From positions 1 through 45,577 of the forward strand of contig JAEEQN010000025.1 in the NCBI GenBank assembly GCA_016285345.1: 45,577 bases of DNA, given 5' to 3'. The position numbers and the translations under genes are program-made. Under the pieces are notes generated by a model. The model made no database searches. It was not told the origin of the DNA and worked only from the letters and a program-made list of their open reading frames with translations. Below, one piece after another: positions 41,481 through 45,577 of the stretch. Numbering within the stretch: the first letter of the stretch is position 1; every line of letters starts with the position of its first letter. The stretch comes from Victivallales bacterium. Its GTDB lineage: Bacteria; Verrucomicrobiota; Lentisphaeria; Victivallales; UBA1829.

Positions 41481-43691
41481 TCAGAGGTTGTTGAGCGTGT
41501 CGGAGATGCCGGAGGCGACTCCGCTGACGCCCTTGTTGACGTTGTCGACCGCGCCCTGAACGGCCCCGCCGACGCCTTCGGAAAATCCTTCGAGGCTCTT
41601 ATTGATGGAATCGGAGGCGGTTTCGCCGTCTTTCTTGACAGCGTCGGCAGCTTCGGAAGCTTCCTTCTTGACCGTTTCCGCGCTTTCCTCGATGCCTTCG
41701 ATGACAGCCTTGAAGAACTTCTTGACGGCGGGTTCGGTCGCTTTCTTGATGTCGTCGGCTTCCTTCGCACTCTTCGCGGCTTCACGCTCGACGAGCTTGT
41801 TGAAGGCTTCGATCTGAGCGTCGGTGAAGCCTTTCGCCTTGGCGTAGTGCTTGCCGATGGTCTGGTAGACGATCTTGCGCGTGACGGCGGTGTCGGCAGG
41901 CTTCTTGTCGCTCTTGTCGAACTCGTCGATGGACGCCTTGATCTCGGTGATGATGACGCCCTGTTCGGTTTCGTCGATCTCGAGGGCGACCATTTCCTTG
42001 TTGGCGATGTCGGTGGCGATGAGTTCCCAGTGATACGGCACGGGCTCGGTCTTGTTGTCCTTCAGCGCACTGAAGTCGGCGAAGCTGGCGTAGATGAGCG
42101 CGACGAGGACGAGGAGGAGTCCGCCCGCGACCCAGGAGAACTTCCACGGGGTCATGTCGACGGCCTTGGCGTCCTGCTGGACGAACGCTTCCTTGCGCGG
42201 GGCGACGAAGGACCAGATGCCCATGATCGCGACGAGGATGAGGAAGACGATGGTGTCGACGTGGTAGATGTTCATGCCGCCGGTGACCTTCTGCACGGTG
42301 GCGGGATCGCCGAAGGTGAGGAAGGCGATCAGGACGACGCCGACGAAGAGGGCGACGTTCGCGGCCATCTTCGGCACGAACTTGGTGAGCATGCCGACCA
42401 CGATGATGGCGAACAGCGGAATGTTGTAGATGCCGTTGGTCTTCTGGAGGTAGTCGAAGATGCTGGAGGTGTTCGCGAGGAGCGGAGCGCCGCACATGCA
42501 GAGGACGGCGATGATAAGGCCGAAGATACGGCCGGAGCGGACGACCTTCTTGTCTTCCGCCTGCGGATTGATGAGGCCCTTGTAGAAGCCGATGCTGAAC
42601 AGAGTGCAGGAGGAGTTCAGAGCGCCGTTGAAGCTGGAGAGGACCGCGCCGATGAGGACCGCGCCGAAGAAGCCGGCGAGCCAGTTCGGGAGCACGAACG
42701 TGACGAGCTTGCCGTAGGCGAGCGCGGAGGAGTTCATGTCGAGGTCAAGCAGGCCTTTGCAGGCGAAGTAGAACGCGATCATGCCGGGGAGCACGAGGTA
42801 CAGCGGGCCGAGGAGCTTCAGGAGACCGCAGAGCAGGACGCCCTTCTGGCCTTCCGCAAGGCCCTTTGCGCCGAACGTGCGCTGGATAATCTGCTGGTTG
42901 GTGCACCAGTAGAACATATTGATGATGAGGACGCCGGTGAAGAGGGTGCCGAACGGGACTTCGGACTTCGGACGGCCGAAGGTGTTGAACATGTCGGCGT
43001 GGGCGTTTTTGACCTCGGAGAGGGACTGCATGAGGGAGAGTTCGCCGCCGTTGATCGCGGAGACCTTGCTCAGGGCGAAGAACACGATCATGAAGCCGCC
43101 GATGAGGAGGCCGATGCCGTTGATGGTGTCAAGCACGGCGCAGGTGCGGAGGCCGCCGAACAGCGAGTAGGCGCAGCCCATGAGGCCGATCAGCCAGATC
43201 GCGATCCAGAGGATCGCCGTGTCGCTGAGGCCGGGGAGGAGCGTGTTGAAGTCGAGGATCTGCTTCAGGGCGACGGCGCCCGTGTACAGGATCAGCGGGA
43301 GCAGAAGGAAGACGTAGAAGAACAGGAAGATCGCGTTCGCGATCGTGCCCGTGGACTTGCCGTAGCGCAGTTCCAGGTATTCCGGGACGGTGGTCACGCC
43401 GCTCTTCAGGAACTTCGGAAGGAAGAACCATGCCATGGCAACGAGGGAGACCACGGCGACCACTTCCCACGCCATCACGCAGAGGCCCTGGCGGAACGCG
43501 GAACCGTTCAGGCCGACCATCTGTTCGGTGGAGAGGTTGGTGAGCAGCAGGGACGCCGCGATCAGGGGATACGTGAGGCTGCGGCCGGCGAGGAAGAAGC
43601 CGGTGTTCGAGCCAACGTCTTGTTTTCGCACGATGAACCAGGTGAGGGCACCGGCGAAGGCGAGGAACAGGATGAACGAGACAATCGTCAT
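41481..43691 (-). CDS. Sodium:solute symporter (SSS family, SGLT-like) with long C-terminal tail
   Basis: A 736-aa transporter. About 14 membrane spans cover residues 1-545, with SSS hallmarks: FFLAGRSLTYPLIAASLLLT near the start, TTVPEYLELRYGKSTG, AYSLFGGLRTCAVLDTINGIG, NQQIIQRTFGAKGLAEGQKG and GAVLSSFNGALNSSCTLFS. SGLT-like members move sugars with sodium, which fits the neighbouring GH43 and araA genes. Unusually, about 190 residues follow the last span: a small alpha/beta part, then an Ala/Lys/Glu-rich helical region (AESAETVKKEASEAADAVKK-type) and a Gly/Val/Asn amphipathic end. GGAG precedes the ATG. Promoter at 43746-43774. Confidence 0.9.
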   Translation of the reverse strand: MTIVSFILFLAFAGALTWFIVRKQDVGSNTGFFLAGRSLTYPLIAASLLLTNLSTEQMVGLNGSAFRQGLCVMAWEVVAVVSLVAMAWFFLPKFLKSGVTTVPEYLELRYGKSTGTIANAIFLFFYVFLLLPLILYTGAVALKQILDFNTLLPGLSDTAILWIAIWLIGLMGCAYSLFGGLRTCAVLDTINGIGLLIGGFMIVFFALSKVSAINGGELSLMQSLSEVKNAHADMFNTFGRPKSEVPFGTLFTGVLIINMFYWCTNQQIIQRTFGAKGLAEGQKGVLLCGLLKLLGPLYLVLPGMIAFYFACKGLLDLDMNSSALAYGKLVTFVLPNWLAGFFGAVLIGAVLSSFNGALNSSCTLFSIGFYKGLINPQAEDKKVVRSGRIFGLIIAVLCMCGAPLLANTSSIFDYLQKTNGIYNIPLFAIIVVGMLTKFVPKMAANVALFVGVVLIAFLTFGDPATVQKVTGGMNIYHVDTIVFLILVAIMGIWSFVAPRKEAFVQQDAKAVDMTPWKFSWVAGGLLLVLVALIYASFADFSALKDNKTEPVPYHWELIATDIANKEMVALEIDETEQGVIITEIKASIDEFDKSDKKPADTAVTRKIVYQTIGKHYAKAKGFTDAQIEAFNKLVEREAAKSAKEADDIKKATEPAVKKFFKAVIEGIEESAETVKKEASEAADAVKKDGETASDSINKSLEGFSEGVGGAVQGAVDNVNKGVSGVASGISDTLNNL

Positions 43692-43745
43692 TTCTTGTGC
43701 TCCGGGTTTGTGTTTTTATATTTAGGTTAGGGATTTCGATGGGCT

Positions 43746-43774
43746 AATATATCATGCGTGCGAAGAGAAATCAA
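43746..43774 (-). promoter_or_regulatory. Promoter of the symporter gene
   Basis: TTGATT (43774-43769), a 17-base spacer and TATATT (43751-43746) on the minus strand. Leader about 50 bases. Bases 43775-43967 hold no gene; GGAGGACCTCC near 43936 is a short palindrome. Confidence 0.7.
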
Positions 43775-43967
43775 GAGAGAAGAAAACATTTTTCGGCTTT
43801 TTTCAGCTTTCCTCGCGCTTTTAACGTTAAAAAACGTGAAAACGACGGTTTCCCGGTCGGATGGAAGCGGTATTATGCAAAGGGGCTGCTGCAAAACCTC
43901 ATCGGTCGGCAACCAATGTTTTTAGAAGGAGGTCCTCCGGTTTTGAAGCCGGTTCCGAAGAGACAGA

Positions 43968-44618
43968 TCAGAAGCTGTAATCCGGAAGATCATTCGGAGA
44001 CTTGCAGAAATCCTTGATGGCCTTATTCTCATACCATTTCATAGAGCGATTGCCGTCTGCAATGCCGACAGAACCATCGCCCCGGACAAAGCGAAAGCGA
44101 CCGGAAGAGGCGTGGTTGTCCGCGCCATCGGCGGCGACCGGAAACAAGGTGGCTTCTTCCTCCACGAGTCCGTCGCACCACTGATAGCTGACATGGCCGG
44201 AGAGAGACTGGCCCCGTATAGCAGCAGAGACTTTTTTGTTGCAGGGACAGATGAGAACTTTCGGGTCTTTCAGAAGATCGGCGTCAAAGAGGAGCGTAAA
44301 GGCTTTGCAGCTGTCCGCGCCAAGCCATTTGCCGCCATCAACAGCCCTCTCATATACATAGATTTTACCATTCGTACCCGTCCTTGAAACAGTCTCCGTT
44401 CTGTAACTTCTGACGGTCGGATACCAGCCGTCATAGCTCATGGCATATTGGAAGAAGGCTTTGCCGATTTGGGAAAGGTGGCTGGTGCAGTTGATCTCTC
44501 TTTCATGTTCCCTGAGCGTGATGATCGTGGGAAGAAACATCAAGCAAAAAGCGACAACAACTCCTACGAGCACAACGAGAAGCTCAGCCAAAGTGAAGCG
44601 TCTGACTTGTTTTTTCAT
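43968..44618 (-). CDS. Type-IV-pilin-like (pseudopilin) secreted protein
   Basis: A 216-aa protein starting MKKQVRRFTLAELLVVLVGVVV, a prepilin-type signal: basic leader, F at +1 and E at +5 of the mature form after cleavage, then one hydrophobic helix to about residue 32. The globular part has two Cys pairs (INCTSHLSQIGKAFFQYAMSYDGWYP, LICPCNK) and a C-terminal FRFVRGDGSVGIADGN, a variant of the H-x9-DG ending found in the large families of such proteins in Lentisphaerota and planctomycetes. The usual cleavage site has Gly at -1; here it is Arg (RR-FTL), so processing is uncertain. ATG 44618 is fixed by the leader. No secretion machinery is nearby. Confidence 0.8.
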   Translation of the reverse strand: MKKQVRRFTLAELLVVLVGVVVAFCLMFLPTIITLREHEREINCTSHLSQIGKAFFQYAMSYDGWYPTVRSYRTETVSRTGTNGKIYVYERAVDGGKWLGADSCKAFTLLFDADLLKDPKVLICPCNKKVSAAIRGQSLSGHVSYQWCDGLVEEEATLFPVAADGADNHASSGRFRFVRGDGSVGIADGNRSMKWYENKAIKDFCKSPNDLPDYSF

Positions 44619-44640
44619 GATCGGTTTCCCGTGTTTAGGG

Positions 44641-44681
44641 AAAGGGACTGCCGCATCCCGCAAAGGTTTTGCGGCAGTCCC
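44641..44681 (-). terminator. Terminator of araA
   Basis: GGGACTGCCGC (minus strand, 44681-44671) pairs with GCGGCAGTCCC (44654-44644) with an inner GCAAA/TTTGC pair. Only three T follow. Confidence 0.6.
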
Positions 44682-44711
44682 CGGATTGCGCTTTTTCGGA
44701 ACGCGGAAACC

Positions 44712-45577
44712 TTACTTGATCTCGACGATCTCGATACCCGCCATGCGGGCGAAGTCTTCCATGTATTCCGTGGTGAGGGACGGCGCGTTCACGCTGTGGT
44801 GGGCTCCGCCGGCTTCGATCCAGCGGCGCGCGCCTTCGTGCAGGTTCGGCTTCGGGATCCAGACCGTGCTGGCGACCGGGAGCTTGGCGAGCTTCTTGTC
44901 GGGCTTGACGATCTCGAGCTCGTTCACGATCAGGCGGAAGTGATCGCCGAGGTCGATGACGGTGGCGTTGATCGCCGGGCCGGGCTTCGTGGTGAAGACG
45001 AGGCGGGCGGGGTCGGCCTTGCCGCCGATTCCGAGCGGATGGACTTCGAGAGAGGGCTTGCCGGCCGCGATGGACGGGCAGACTTCGAGCATGTGCGCGC
45101 CGAGGACGCGTTCACGGCCCTTTTCGAAGTGGTAGGTGTAGTCTTCCATGAAGCTGACGCCGCCGGGGAGGCCGGCCGCCATGACTTTCGCGGTGCGGAG
45201 GAACGCGGCGGTCTTCCAGTCGCCTTCCGCGCCGAAGCCGTAGCCTTCTTCCATGAGGCGCTGGCAGGCGAGGCCGGGGAGCTGGTCGAGGCCGTAGAGG
45301 TTCTCGAACGTGGTGGTGAACGCGGTAAATCCGCCGTCTTCGAGGAAGGCGCGGAGACCGATTTCCTGCTTGGCGGCGGCGAGGAAGGACTTCTTCTCGG
45401 CGGCGCCTTTCTTCGGCACGGTGTAGAGGTCGAAATACTTCTTGACGAGTTTTTCGGCTTCCTTGTCGGTGACGGCGTCGATGAACTTCAGGACGTCCGG
45501 CACGGCATAGCCGTTGCAGGAGTAGCCGAACTGGATCTGGGCGGAGACCTTGTTGCCCTCGGTCACGGCCACTTCGC
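44712..45577 (-). CDS. araA: L-arabinose isomerase, C-terminal part
   Basis: The gene enters from the right edge; 288 complete codons plus the stop are visible, about 57% of a normal 500-aa AraA. It converts L-arabinose to L-ribulose in the cytoplasm. Clear AraA segments: [51 protein letters not shown] with a metal-binding Glu, [17 protein letters not shown] with metal Glu/His residues nearby, [14 protein letters not shown], and the late GGAHHSV with the last metal His. The chain ends soon after ([10 protein letters not shown]), a little shorter than E. coli AraA. It is followed by a hairpin terminator and the pilin-like gene; the symporter and GH43 genes lie further on in the same direction. 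Confidence 0.95.
   Translation of the reverse strand, partial: EVAVTEGNKVSAQIQFGYSCNGYAVPDVLKFIDAVTDKEAEKLVKKYFDLYTVPKKGAAEKKSFLAAAKQEIGLRAFLEDGGFTAFTTTFENLYGLDQLPGLACQRLMEEGYGFGAEGDWKTAAFLRTAKVMAAGLPGGVSFMEDYTYHFEKGRERVLGAHMLEVCPSIAAGKPSLEVHPLGIGGKADPARLVFTTKPGPAINATVIDLGDHFRLIVNELEIVKPDKKLAKLPVASTVWIPKPNLHEGARRWIEAGGAHHSVNAPSLTTEYMEDFARMAGIEIVEIK

Noticed and set aside
41847-43730. Long open frame (627 codons) on the plus strand opposite the symporter
   Set aside because: The product is a repetitive Glu/Asp/Gly/Ala chain made by reading transporter codons backwards; no start signal.

Overview
The window looks like a chromosome piece from a fermentative, diderm, plant-polysaccharide-degrading bacterium of the PVC group, most likely Lentisphaerota (Victivallis-like). 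This assignment is an inference from gene content: secreted GH43 enzymes, an [FeFe] hydrogenase, 2-oxoacid:ferredoxin oxidoreductase, a type-IV-pilin-like secreted protein, an outer-membrane lipid-transport operon (ydbH-ynbE-ydbL) and carboxyspermidine decarboxylase. Most genes are GC-rich. Intergenic regions are AT-rich, with well-formed sigma70-type promoters whose -10 is usually TATATT(A).

Layout. 1-4.7 kb: the start of a leftward Na/Pi cotransporter with a Pho-type box, then a rightward group fcl - rny - HD phosphohydrolase - oppF-type ATPase. The group is preceded by a 260-nt stretch that folds into a long closing stem. 4.9-7.0 kb: a DUF7010-like membrane protein and a GT1 glycosyltransferase with a membrane tail. 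7.2-11.4 kb: leftward hydC-hydB-hydA (trimeric, probably electron-bifurcating hydrogenase). 11.6-13.2 kb: a small membrane protein and a GYF_2/RDD-like protein. 13.1-14.7 kb: a broken integrase bracketed by 42-bp direct repeats next to tRNA-Ser(GGA). 14.9-18.5 kb: a MarR regulator, two tandem secreted zinc-finger/HExxH proteins resembling plant DA1, and an unknown membrane protein. 18.5-20.5 kb: nspC, tRNA-Pro(TGG) and a flavodoxin-fold quinone reductase.

20.5-22.5 kb: an array of six hairpins, a GH43-CBM6-like enzyme, and a two-hairpin repeat that occurs on both sides of that gene with compensatory stem changes. 22.5-24.3 kb: a TraX-like acyltransferase and an AT-rich HNH nuclease, probably acquired. 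24.4-28.4 kb: ydbH-ynbE-ydbL. 28.7-34.4 kb: a GT4 glycosyltransferase, a CE1-type lipoprotein esterase, a regulator with two MarR domains, a HEAT-repeat protein, and an exported flavodoxin-glutathione peroxidase fusion. 34.5-38.7 kb: nitroreductase, EFR1-type flavodoxin/ferredoxin, and korD-korA-korBC. 38.9 kb: tRNA-Gln(CTG). 39.2-45.6 kb: a double GH43, a sodium:solute symporter with a long helical tail, a lone pilin-like protein, and the C-terminal part of L-arabinose isomerase.

How it fits together: GH43 enzymes and the esterase would release arabinose and other substituents from arabinoxylan or arabinan. The symporter could import the sugar and AraA isomerise it. Kor and the bifurcating hydrogenase would handle reduced ferredoxin and NADH and vent electrons as H2. 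No CRISPR array, rRNA or intact insertion sequence was seen.
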